The translations under genes and the position numbers were made by a program. Positions 45,901 to 49,780 of a stretch of DNA of 64,000 nucleotides are shown here, piece after piece. The notes below the pieces were generated by a model, which did not search any database, had not been told where the DNA came from, and saw only the letters and a program-made list of their open reading frames with translations. The stretch is taken from assembly GCA_030549495.1 (NCBI GenBank), contig JAUIRK010000793.1, forward strand, positions 112,501 through 176,500. The letters run 5' to 3'. Within the stretch, counting starts at the first letter, position 1. The number at the start of each line of letters is the position of its first letter. Origin of the DNA: Nectonema munidae. Lineage: Eukaryota > Nematomorpha > Nectonematoida > Nectonematidae.

Positions 45901-48270
45901 TTTTTTTGATGAAATTCTAAACTTACAAAACAACTTTTTGCATCACGCCTGCCTTCCTCATTGTTTTAGATACAAACATCGTAAGTGCGCCTTTTCGATG
46001 AAAACACCCCGCTATACCTTTACCACACCTTTATATAATTCATAGAAATAATATAAAATATTGTGTTGTGGTGTGACTCTGTGTATAAAATATTGAAAGT
46101 TGTTTGACAGAGAATTTAAACTTATTCGCATGGTGTAGATGCTTCAGCCGGCACAACTGCCACCTACTTCGCTCCAACGAACATTCTCCTGGGATACCTG
46201 CCTCAACAGACGAGCTCTCCCGCCTACTTCTCCGCCCTGAATCCCATCTCGCCAGACTTCCCAAATTACACCCCCCTCTCATGTCCAACACAATCGTTGC
46301 AAGCACTGAACCTCTACCCCCAAAGTATTCCCACAGCACCACTCATGTACTGGCCGTACCCCAGCCCTCCCGTCTCACCCACATCGCCAACGTATGTGCC
46401 TTCCGCCTTGAGTACACCCTCACCCCACACAACGCTCAGCATTTTGATGAAGAACATGCCATACAAAATCACCCTCTTAGATATCCTATCCTTCTTCAAC
46501 GAATATCCTCAAGTAATGTCCCTTTAACTACTACACTCCCTTATTATGTATGAGCAATCTGCCCATGCGAACTGTGAGATGATTTGGGATGCGCTCAAAA
46601 GAGTGAGACATAAAAGGCGTAACAAAAATTTGTCACTTCTTAAATTATCTTCAAAGAAGTGTGACAAAACAAAAGTGAGTTAGCTGATTAGTTAGTGAGC
46701 TAGTTAATTATTTAGATACATACTCAGTTTTTCAGTTAATTGATGAGTATACCTATTAAATAGTTTTAAAAGAAACTTTGCATTCCCGTTCAAAATCGAT
46801 AAAGTGCAATACCATAAAGAACTCTTCAATATTTATGGGAAAGAGGAGTGTCCCAATTAAATAATAATTACCTATATTATAAATTAAGTAATTGTAATTT
46901 TAAGTAATTATAATTAAAGGAATAATAAAAATTCGTAAAATATGCAAAAAAATTTATCGTTCTTACTGATCTTTATTTGACAGTTGTGTTCTCATTCACA
47001 ATTCCCAAATATTCAAGCATTTCTTCTTCGAAGTTTATCACTTCAATTTTCCGAGTTAGTTTTCACAGTCCAGAAAAATAATAACTTGATTAGAAGGAGC
47101 TGTTAATTTCCTTTTAAAATAGACTTGATATTAATCCAAATTTCAACCAAAAATGATAGAAAAAGATATTGTGGGTTTGAAAGAAAGCTTTAAATGTTAC
47201 CTATTTTGAAGGGCTGATATTTTGGGCGTAGGGGCATCTTTAGATTTATAGATTATTATAAAGACATTTGAAGGAAGAGACTTTTAAACTGGTTCATAAA
47301 AGTTTTGCTTCAATTTATCTTATCATCAACTGGTAGTGCAAGTTTTCACATTTTGCTTTCTATCTATTTACTGGGATGGAGTCACAATTTTACTGTGCGA
47401 ACAGAGATCTTTGACAAGTCTTTCGTCTTTGTACTGAACTTGATATGCATCTAACATCCCAGGTCTAGTACAATACGAATTTCTAGATTTGTAGGAAGTC
47501 TAACAAACATTAATTTCAAAGTTTGCTACACAAATTGAACTGCAGAAAAATTCCATTAAAACTCTTATTAAAACCTATTTTGTTATTATTTTTATTAAAT
47601 AACTCGTTTTTTTTTGTAAAATAAATTCGAGCTAATGTTGTCATTTAGTTTACAAACAAATAATTGATAAATTCTTTAACCTCAACACGATATATGTATA
47701 TATGTAAACAAAAAGTAAAAAAATTTTTTCATTTTTAAAATAGTTAAGATATGTCAGTCCGACTCCAAATTTTGTTTCAGCGCAAACTTCAACTCATATC
47801 CCCGTTAAACTCTCCAATTCAGCTGACTTCATTTCCGAATTAGCCAACCTGCTTCTCGGAAAATAAAATTATAAATCACGTGATGATATTAGGAGTTTGC
47901 TGGCATTTAAACTCTACGGGAACGCCGTTTCGTCGCTTGGACCGCGCCATCATCGTTGTAAAGATCATCTTTTTTTAGCAAATACTTCAGTTCCCAAATT
48001 TTTGATGTTATTTACCTTCTCATAAAAATCAATCATCTTATGCGAACATTAAAAAAAAATTTGTAATAATTATTTTGAATTTTTTTTCCCAAGATCACAC
48101 CAGAGAACATACAACTTCAAAACAATGGAAGCTTGAGTGAACGAAACATTGATGTGTACATCAAATCCCTTCCCAAAGACATTGCCGAAAAGATAATACA
48201 GGAAAAAGCTAGTCAAGTGGGCGGCCATCTTTTATCCGGACATCCTGTGGAACTGTGCTTGTTGTACTAA
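4182..48270 (+). CDS. ESRP: ESRP/fusilli splicing regulator (12 exons, N-terminus missing)
   Basis: Nuclear RNA-binding protein homologous to epithelial splicing regulatory proteins and Drosophila fusilli, which steer epithelial-specific exon choice. Exons: 4182-4334, 6448-6661, 9099-9218, 11495-11552, 12623-12733, 14419-14594, 22326-22420, 35612-35827, 43148-43546, 44031-44247, 46139-46512, 48094-48270. They sum to 2310 nt, open throughout, 769 residues plus TAA. All eleven introns are GT-AG and every junction keeps phase. Residues 1-180 match the RNase-H-fold-like N-terminal region of ESRPs. RRM1 is about 190-265 ([20 protein letters not shown]), RRM2 293-372 ([16 protein letters not shown]), RRM3 475-555 ([17 protein letters not shown]), followed by a Pro/Tyr-rich linker and a weaker RRM-like fold at 686-769. 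The start codon is not in view. Splice sites are inferred from sequence, without transcript support. Confidence 0.93.
4655..4720 (+). repeat. A-rich dispersed repeat (AAAAAGACAAAATAGAA module)
   Basis: It carries ATAGAATTGCAAAATC, CAAAAAGACAAAATAGAAC and ends AACTAAAAATGGTA. The same modules occur near 5.7, 6.3, 7.95 and 35.0 kb. Intronic to ESRP. Confidence 0.6.
5290..5690 (+). mobile_element. Decayed LINE reverse-transcriptase fragment
   Basis: Conceptual pieces include [13 protein letters not shown] (the F/Y-A-D-D box with the last Asp replaced by Gly), then [16 protein letters not shown], then [20 protein letters not shown]. These are the order and spacing of the palm and thumb of CR1/Jockey-type LINE reverse transcriptases. 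Frames shift between the pieces, so it is a fossil in ESRP intron 1. Confidence 0.7.
5660..5815 (+). repeat. A-rich dispersed repeat joined to the LINE fragment
   Basis: It starts TTCAGAAAACTCAAATAGGA and repeats AAAATAGAATCCAAAAAGAC-like units, ending GGAACTAAAAATG. The reverse complement of 7905-8000 starts the same way, also directly after LINE sequence. Confidence 0.65.
6185..6365. repeat. Inverted pair of the A-rich repeat
   Basis: The left half holds TTCTATTTTGTCTTTTTGC-type units. The right half holds the complement (AGATAGAATTCCAAAAAGAC), ending AAAAAAAATGGTA. The two can pair as a hairpin 80 bases upstream of ESRP exon 2. Confidence 0.65.
6448..6661 (+). CDS. ESRP: ESRP exon 2: N-terminal domain
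   Basis: Acceptor TTTTTAG at 6441-6447, donor GTATAT at 6662. It encodes [10 protein letters not shown] at the start and [17 protein letters not shown] later. These match human ESRP1 LDQALRQFNQ and VRQILHPEASKKNVLLP, with the FFDLRKEFKKC segment as [11 protein letters not shown]. It leaves phase 1. An in-frame TAA just past the donor shows that splicing is needed. Confidence 0.9.
6951..6975 (+). repeat. Palindrome GGACACTAGTGTCC in a dispersed 31-bp sequence
   Basis: A perfect 14-bp palindrome, followed by CATTTTGCCTGAAA. The reverse complement of 18045-18075 reads almost the same, 28 of 31 bases, as an imperfect palindrome. It may be the end of an unnamed repeat. Confidence 0.5.
7905..8530 (-). 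mobile_element. Decayed LINE reverse-transcriptase fragment with A-rich tail
   Basis: On the - strand, 8329-8529 encodes a 66-residue piece ending [18 protein letters not shown], the conserved EKDLGVIID-x-KL-x-F block downstream of the catalytic box in CR1-like LINEs. Broken pieces such as FKTLVPTIL and [12 protein letters not shown] follow to about 8000. The lower end is the A-rich repeat also seen at 5660. Fossil in ESRP intron 2. Confidence 0.7.
9099..9218 (+). CDS. ESRP: ESRP exon 3: acidic N-terminal segment
   Basis: Acceptor CATTTTAG ends at 9098; donor GTACAA starts at 9219. The split codon from exon 2 becomes Asn. The peptide begins [19 protein letters not shown] and continues with [14 protein letters not shown]. 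It is less conserved than its neighbours. The call rests on phase fit on both sides and on its position. Confidence 0.75.
10028..10150 (+). mobile_element. End of a hAT-like element (CAGGGACGGAT terminus)
   Basis: It starts CAGGGACGGATCTAGAAATT, then a G-rich run and TTTTACTAAACTAGAACTC. The reverse complement of 55085-55192 is the same sequence over about 100 bases (CAGGGACAGATTTAGAATT). No opposite terminus was found here, so it is probably truncated. Confidence 0.6.
11495..11552 (+). CDS. ESRP: ESRP exon 4: 58-nt short exon before RRM1
   Basis: Acceptor TTTAAG to 11494; donor GTAATA at 11553. It reads [18 protein letters not shown] with split codons Asp and Cys. It aligns with the conserved ESRP stretch RFSDPERVNYKFESGTC. 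Without it the phases of exons 3 and 5 do not match; with it they do. This gives strong support to an exon of only 58 nt. Confidence 0.85.
11650..11760 (+). mobile_element. tRNA-like SINE candidate
   Basis: A-box-like GATGGCCTATTGGTC is followed about 20 bases later by a B-box-like CGGGTTTGAATC. No cloverleaf could be drawn, so it is not called a tRNA gene. It lies just after ESRP exon 4, in the intron. Confidence 0.4.
12623..12733 (+). CDS. ESRP: ESRP exon 5: start of RRM1
   Basis: Acceptor TTATTTTAG to 12622, donor GTATAA at 12734. It encodes [19 protein letters not shown], the RNP2 strand of RRM1, then [12 protein letters not shown]. It is nearly identical in character to human TVVRARGLPW and IARFFKGLNIAK. 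Leaves phase 2. Confidence 0.95.
13473..13714. mobile_element. Short hAT-like MITE (about 242 bp)
   Basis: The left end is CAGGGCCGTTACCAGG. The right end read on the - strand is GAAGCCCGTAGCCAG, an imperfect inverted repeat. Eight-base flanks TTTATATT and ATTATATT differ at one position, consistent with an aged 8-bp target duplication. It lies in ESRP intron 5. Confidence 0.65.
14419..14594 (+). CDS. ESRP: ESRP exon 6: rest of RRM1
   Basis: The phase chooses the acceptor ATAAG|AG at 14418 over the AG two bases later. That gives [20 protein letters not shown], followed by the helix ending [18 protein letters not shown], the RRM1 signature of ESRPs. Donor GTAGGT at 14595 leaves phase 1. A second possible donor five bases on would break the phase with exon 7. 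Confidence 0.95.
14600..16621. other. ESRP intron 6, left part: nothing recognised
   Basis: AT-rich intron. No exon-like frame, structured RNA or transposon end could be supported on either strand. Confidence 0.5.
16622..17045 (+). repeat. Purine homopolymer block, probably a sequence artefact
   Basis: Runs of G (up to about 14), A (over 30) and T alternate, with hardly any mixed sequence between them. It starts abruptly after normal AT-rich intron and ends at ATTTCTATTTTATGC. The G content is unlike anywhere else in the window. Open frames across it are poly-Lys/Gly or poly-Phe and are not genes. It looks like low-quality base calls kept in a consensus, although a real purine tract may lie beneath. 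Confidence 0.75.
18088..18421. mobile_element. TTAA-flanked foldback element with TCGTCTGC words
   Basis: Arms 18088-18225 and 18284-18421 are inverted copies, over 90% alike by eye. The right outer end is GTAAATGGGTTAA and the left is TTAATCCATTTACGG. A TTAA target followed by CCC is the piggyBac-type arrangement. Each arm holds three spaced TCGTCTGC words. The inner ends repeat the outer motif (TTAACCCATTTAAGACC). A 64-codon open frame inside is a by-product of the repeat. Confidence 0.75.
18443..19362. mobile_element. Possible TTAA-type DNA element (about 920 bp)
   Basis: The left end, after TTAA at 18439, is CCCTCATGCGCCAAACAT. The right end read on the - strand, after CTAA, is CCCTCATCCAGCAAACATGG. 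Both continue to AAACATGGGTC-like sequence about 20-45 bases in. The outer tetranucleotide is TTAA on the left and TTAG on the right. No transposase frame was seen. It starts 17 bases after the foldback element at 18088. Confidence 0.6.
20395..20466 (+). repeat. Two-copy tandem repeat
   Basis: ATTAACC-AA/GA-TTTTAACCAGTGAATAAG occurs twice with a spacing of about 36 bases. Intronic. Confidence 0.7.
21395..21690 (-). mobile_element. LINE C-terminal fragment (CR1/L2-like)
   Basis: On the - strand a broken frame reads [20 protein letters not shown], then after frame changes [19 protein letters not shown] and [11 protein letters not shown]. The NDWNKLP...NSFKNRLD block is the usual C-terminus of CR1/L2/Rex-type LINE proteins. 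Only this end is present. It lies in ESRP intron 6, antisense. Confidence 0.75.
22326..22420 (+). CDS. ESRP: ESRP exon 7: start of RRM2
   Basis: Acceptor TTTTTAAG to 22325, donor GTAATA at 22421. It encodes [14 protein letters not shown] then [17 protein letters not shown]. This is the conserved [17 protein letters not shown] block of ESRPs, with the RNP2 strand of RRM2. Ends in phase 0. Confidence 0.93.
22430..23640. other. ESRP intron 7, left end: nothing recognised
   Basis: AT-rich sequence without a supported gene, RNA or transposon terminus. Confidence 0.45.
23875..24150 (+). repeat. Tandem repeat of about 120 bp beside the LINE
   Basis: CATCTCCAA-x-CTGTATACTACG recurs at about 23878, 23908 and 24052. 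TTTGCTAGATGTAAGATTTG plus ATACCTCATTCG-x-GGAGA occurs twice, at about 23988 and 24101. This may be the 3' end region of the adjoining antisense LINE. Confidence 0.7.
24400..28150 (-). mobile_element. Decayed non-LTR retrotransposon (LINE, CR1/Jockey-like)
   Basis: In order on the - strand: a PHD-like Cys/His domain (27905-28147: [24 protein letters not shown]); a gag-like segment (27549-27788); a CCHC zinc knuckle ([14 protein letters not shown], about 27280-27325); APE endonuclease motifs (GDFNLDLF near 26565, SDHLPLLVS near 26370); reverse transcriptase motif A (FIDFSQALD, near 25265), GVPQGSI (near 25090), the FADD box (near 25005), and a C-terminal [10 protein letters not shown]...LFQESKI block (24430-24620). 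Several frameshifts and stops separate these parts, so it is inactive. No RNase H domain was seen. It lies antisense in ESRP intron 7. Clade assignment is tentative. Confidence 0.85.
28160..29880. other. ESRP intron 7, middle: AT-rich, small GAA microsatellite
   Basis: No gene was seen. A short GAA run lies at about 29572-29595. A partial relative of the foldback unit near 29.9 kb (CTATAGCCTTTCAAGTTCTA) occurs at 29178-29240. Confidence 0.5.
29885..30315. repeat. Foldback built from 21-bp tandem units
   Basis: The left arm (29905-30025) has five or six units of the form TTCAAGTGAAATCTTTTC. The right arm (30236-30310) has three units of the complementary form GAAAACATTTCACTTGAA. The arms are bounded by TATAGCATTACAAGTTCAAG and its inverse CTTGAACTTGTAATGCTATA, so the whole can fold as one long hairpin with a spacer of about 210 bases. 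Confidence 0.8.
30770..30850 (+). ncRNA. Weak U2-snRNA-like fragment, probably pseudogene or chance
   Basis: ATCGCTTCTC followed 18 bases later by ATCAAAGTG resembles the conserved 5' end of U2 snRNA, where the gap is about 15. The GGCC stem and the branch-recognition GTAGTA are absent. A T-run follows at 30841. If related, it is a decayed copy. Confidence 0.2.
31297..31332 (+). repeat. (GA)n microsatellite
   Basis: Interrupted AGAGAG tract in ESRP intron 7. Confidence 0.9.
32665..32850 (-). mobile_element. tRNA-like SINE candidate, second family
   Basis: On the - strand AGCCGTGGTGAAGCG (A-box-like) is followed by GGCTCCGTTCGATCCAC (B-box-like). An imperfect inverted pair, CACTATCTAAT and ATTAGATAGTG, surrounds the first part. 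The sequence differs from the 39/53/56-kb SINE. Confidence 0.45.
34525..34898. mobile_element. hAT-type MITE with perfect 8-bp target duplication
   Basis: The left end is CAGGGATGGATTTACC and the right end is AAGATCCATCCCTG. GTCTGTAA stands immediately outside each end (34517-34524 and 34899-34906), an exact 8-bp duplication as hAT transposases make. The 374-bp body has a C run, no transposase, and tRNA-SINE-like sequence in its right half (34690-34860, with GTATTTTCATCG as in the SINEs). It lies in ESRP intron 7 about 0.7 kb before exon 8. Confidence 0.88.
34965..35055 (+). repeat. A-rich dispersed repeat copy
   Basis: It contains AGAATTGCAAAAGGACAAAA, a second GATTGCAAAAGGAGAAAATG and AACTAAAAATGGTA, the same modules as at 4655 and 5660. 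It lies just right of the hAT MITE. Confidence 0.6.
35612..35827 (+). CDS. ESRP: ESRP exon 8: rest of RRM2
   Basis: Acceptor TATTTTAAG to 35611, donor GTAATC at 35828. It begins [11 protein letters not shown] and continues through [37 protein letters not shown] and [17 protein letters not shown], the second half of RRM2. Exon GC content is clearly above that of the flanking intron. The upstream reading frame runs open for another 220 bases, but that part is hydrophobic and unlike ESRP. Confidence 0.96.
36415..36610. repeat. Second TCGTCTGC foldback copy
   Basis: The left arm AATCGTCTGCTTTTATCAA...ATCTTCTGC pairs with the right arm AAGCAGAAGATT...AAAAGCAGACGA. The centre GGTTATCCCTTTCGTAACC resembles the outer CACGAAAGGGTG. 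It is a diverged relative of 18088-18421, in ESRP intron 8. Confidence 0.65.
37321..37440 (+). repeat. Irregular TTAGTTA-rich tract
   Basis: Degenerate repeats of GTTAGTTA, ACTAGTTAGTGAG and similar words. Comparable short tracts occur near 46680 and 51905. Confidence 0.55.
39184..39328 (-). mobile_element. tRNA-derived SINE copy
   Basis: On the - strand TTGGTTAGATACTAGG (A-box region) and GGGTTCGATCCC (B box) are followed by GCATCAAGCCAC and a tail ending near AAAACACCCCATGG. It aligns end to end with the copies at 53350 and 56672. Confidence 0.85.
39904..39935 (+). repeat. (TG)n(TA)n compound microsatellite
   Basis: Nine TG units run into about six TA units. Confidence 0.95.
43148..43546 (+). 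CDS. ESRP: ESRP exon 9: linker and start of RRM3
   Basis: Acceptor GTTTGTAG to 43147, donor GTATTT at 43547. It is 133 codons with phase 0 at both ends. VLNKAF continues AEAQQ exactly as in other ESRPs. It is followed by a roughly 85-residue linker rich in Asn, Ser, Met, Pro and His ([11 protein letters not shown]), then [20 protein letters not shown] and the strand VHMVFNAQ of RRM3. Confidence 0.96.
44031..44247 (+). CDS. ESRP: ESRP exon 10: rest of RRM3
   Basis: Acceptor GGTGTAG to 44030, donor GTAAGC at 44248. It reads [20 protein letters not shown] and later [20 protein letters not shown], matching human GRPSGDAFIQM and [20 protein letters not shown]. A Ser/Thr/Asn-rich tail follows. Leaves phase 1. 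Confidence 0.96.
45980..46025 (+). mobile_element. SINE tail fragment upstream of ESRP exon 11
   Basis: GCGCCTTTTCGATGAAAACACC matches the inner tail of the tRNA-derived SINE (complement of GTGTTTTCATCGAGAAGGC at 53.37 kb). It ends about 110 bases before the exon 11 acceptor. Confidence 0.5.
46139..46512 (+). CDS. ESRP: ESRP exon 11: Pro/Tyr-rich linker and fourth RRM-like start
   Basis: Acceptor GGTGTAG to 46138, donor GTAATG at 46513. The linker is low complexity in Pro, Ser, Tyr and Thr ([20 protein letters not shown]), as in ESRP. It ends with [20 protein letters not shown], an RNP2-like strand and helix equivalent to human [21 protein letters not shown]. Leaves phase 0. Confidence 0.95.
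47781..47843 (+). CDS. Possible alternative ESRP terminal exon
   Basis: A strong acceptor (TTTTGTTTCAG) precedes 47781. Joined to exon 11 in phase 0, it gives 20 residues ([20 protein letters not shown]) and a TAG. The stretch to 47865 is richer in C than the intron and is followed by AAATAAAATTATAAA. A phase-1 join would give a longer frame, but exon 11 does not leave that phase. Exon 12 at 48094 is the better C-terminus. This is only a candidate alternative end. Confidence 0.25.
   Translation, partial: RKLQLISPLNSPIQLTSFPN
47880..47985 (-). mobile_element. GC-richer islet, possibly SINE-derived
   Basis: On the - strand GATGGCGCGGTCCAAGCGAC followed by GGCGTTCCCGTAGAG has tRNA-like words but no clear B box. 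It stands out by composition within ESRP intron 11. Confidence 0.3.
48094..48270 (+). CDS. ESRP: ESRP exon 12: C-terminus and stop
   Basis: Acceptor TTTTCCCAAG to 48093; TAA at 48268-48270. ITPENIQLQ gives the beta-2 position, [11 protein letters not shown] the beta-3 position, [13 protein letters not shown] a second helix, and HPVELCLLY a last strand. This completes a degenerate RRM-like fold begun in exon 11. Phase 0 from exon 11. No RNP1 aromatic pair is seen. Confidence 0.85.
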   Translation: MTPENIQLQNNGSLSERNIDVYIKSLPKDIAEKIIQEKASQVGGHLLSGHPVELCLLY

Positions 48271-48668
48271 ATGAGCACAGCTGGCTCAACACAAAATGAA
48301 ATACGCGCAGCTTCTAACTTCCAAAGGCGTCCATATCTCCCTTGTGTCTGGGTGCGTCAGGATAATCTTCTTTCAAATTGCAAAATATCATAGTTTGTTT
48401 TTCCTCTAAAAATGAGACTTCTTATCGTCTCCATCTCTCTGTAATTTAAAGCATTTGTTATGAAACGCGCAACATATTTTTATTTAAGAAATCTTTCTGA
48501 TATCCTTTTTTACTGTCACTTTTTTACTGTTAAGTATCATCTTTTTATCATTACTATTATACCACTCCATTCATATTCATATTTCAGTCATTAAATTCAT
48601 TCTCCTCCAAGTAAACCTTTTGTTCCATCCAAGACCATACTTGGAAATTTCATACAAAACACATTTTC

Positions 48669-48674
48669 ATTAAA
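48669..48674 (+). other. Candidate polyadenylation signal for ESRP
   Basis: ATTAAA lies about 400 bases after the ESRP stop. Another ATTAAA is at 48590 and AATAAA words occur after 49240, so the choice is open. Confidence 0.25.
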
Positions 48675-49264
48675 TGTGATAATTTGTAATTTTTCTTTCA
48701 TTCACATTTTAGTAATTTTTCCTAAAAAGTCTTGAGAAAAATTCTTGAAATTTCAACTTGACACATATGTCTAAGATTTGAACTTTTAGATTTGTCATGG
48801 AAATTAGGGACACATTCTTTAAAATCTATTTTTTTTAGGCTTGTTTGGTTTGTGAGTGAAATATTTTTGTTAAAAAAAACTTGGTACAATTAATTCATGT
48901 AACTTATAGCGTATAATTTGGGGAATGGAATAGGTAAAAATAATAGATTTGGAGGTTGAGAAAAATCATTTATCTCCTAGCAATTTGTGCAGTGTGGTGT
49001 GATAATTGTGGGTACAGTGATTTTTTGCTTCGTAAGGGTCAGAACAGGAGAGTTAATAAGGGTAGTAGACAATATTGTATGCGATAGTGTGGTTGTCGAA
49101 TAATTGAATGTTGGATACCAGTGATTTTTATACAAGCATTTCGATAAGGGTCTTCAGAAAACAGAGAGATTGTTCAACCTTCGAACAACAAATACATAAA
49201 AAGTTTCTACTTGGGCCAATTTACGGAGAAAAATTAATTTGAATAAATTAGCTGGAGTAAAAAT

Positions 49265-49362
49265 CCTCCTCAAGCAGCTAAATGGCCTTGAATAGCAAGC
49301 TTCAAAATTTGTCATATAAAATTGTTCTCCTTCAACCGGACGTGTGTCTTTTAGTTTAGATT
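49265..49362 (+). repeat. Left copy of a 97-bp duplication
   Basis: It starts TCCTCCTCAAGCAGCTAAAT and ends ACGTGTGTCTTTTAGT. The copy at 50921-51017 differs at only two or three bases. This copy lies between the two convergent genes, beyond the ZP stop codon. Confidence 0.9.
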
Positions 49363-49505
49363 CAGAATTATAAGTGATCTTTCAGCTGAGATTTATTCTT
49401 ATAAAAATTAGACTTTCATTGAAATTCTAACTAAAATTAAATTTCTAGAAAGTAAGCTTTTGAAAAAATACCTGAATTAAAAAACTATTAGAAAAGTTAT
49501 TTTTT

Positions 49506-49511
49506 TTTATT
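49506..49511 (-). other. Candidate polyadenylation signal for the ZP gene
   Basis: AATAAA on the - strand lies about 118 bases past the ZP stop codon. Position fits a short 3' UTR. Confidence 0.35.
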
Positions 49512-49628
49512 TAATGAAAAACAAATAAAAAAAAGAGGATAAGGAATAAAAAAAAAGTCTTTCTAAAAACAGTCTCCTTCAAAATGAAAATGGAAAAAGC
49601 TTTCGTTTTGTCGTTGTCGTCCTAGGCT

Positions 49629-49780
49629 TCACTTTTTTCTCTTCAAGGTCGTGATGAATTTGTATTTGAACGCGCAGTAGAGGGAAGTTAGGAAAGCTGA
49701 TATGATGAGAATTGAATAGAGAGTGACTGAGCTAATGACGACAGCTTGATTGAAACACCATCTTCCATTGGATGCAGCGT
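49629..49780 (-). CDS. ZP gene exon 8: transmembrane helix and stop
   Basis: The acceptor on the - strand is AAAATTTAG before 49780. It starts AASNGRWCFNQ, then AVVISSVTLYSILIISAFL as the membrane span, then a 12-residue basic cytosolic tail and TGA at 49631-49629. Confidence 0.93.

Noticed and set aside
46040-46553. Three other open frames across ESRP exon 11
   Set aside because: Only one frame continues ESRP in phase with its neighbours. The others are shadows of the C-rich linker.
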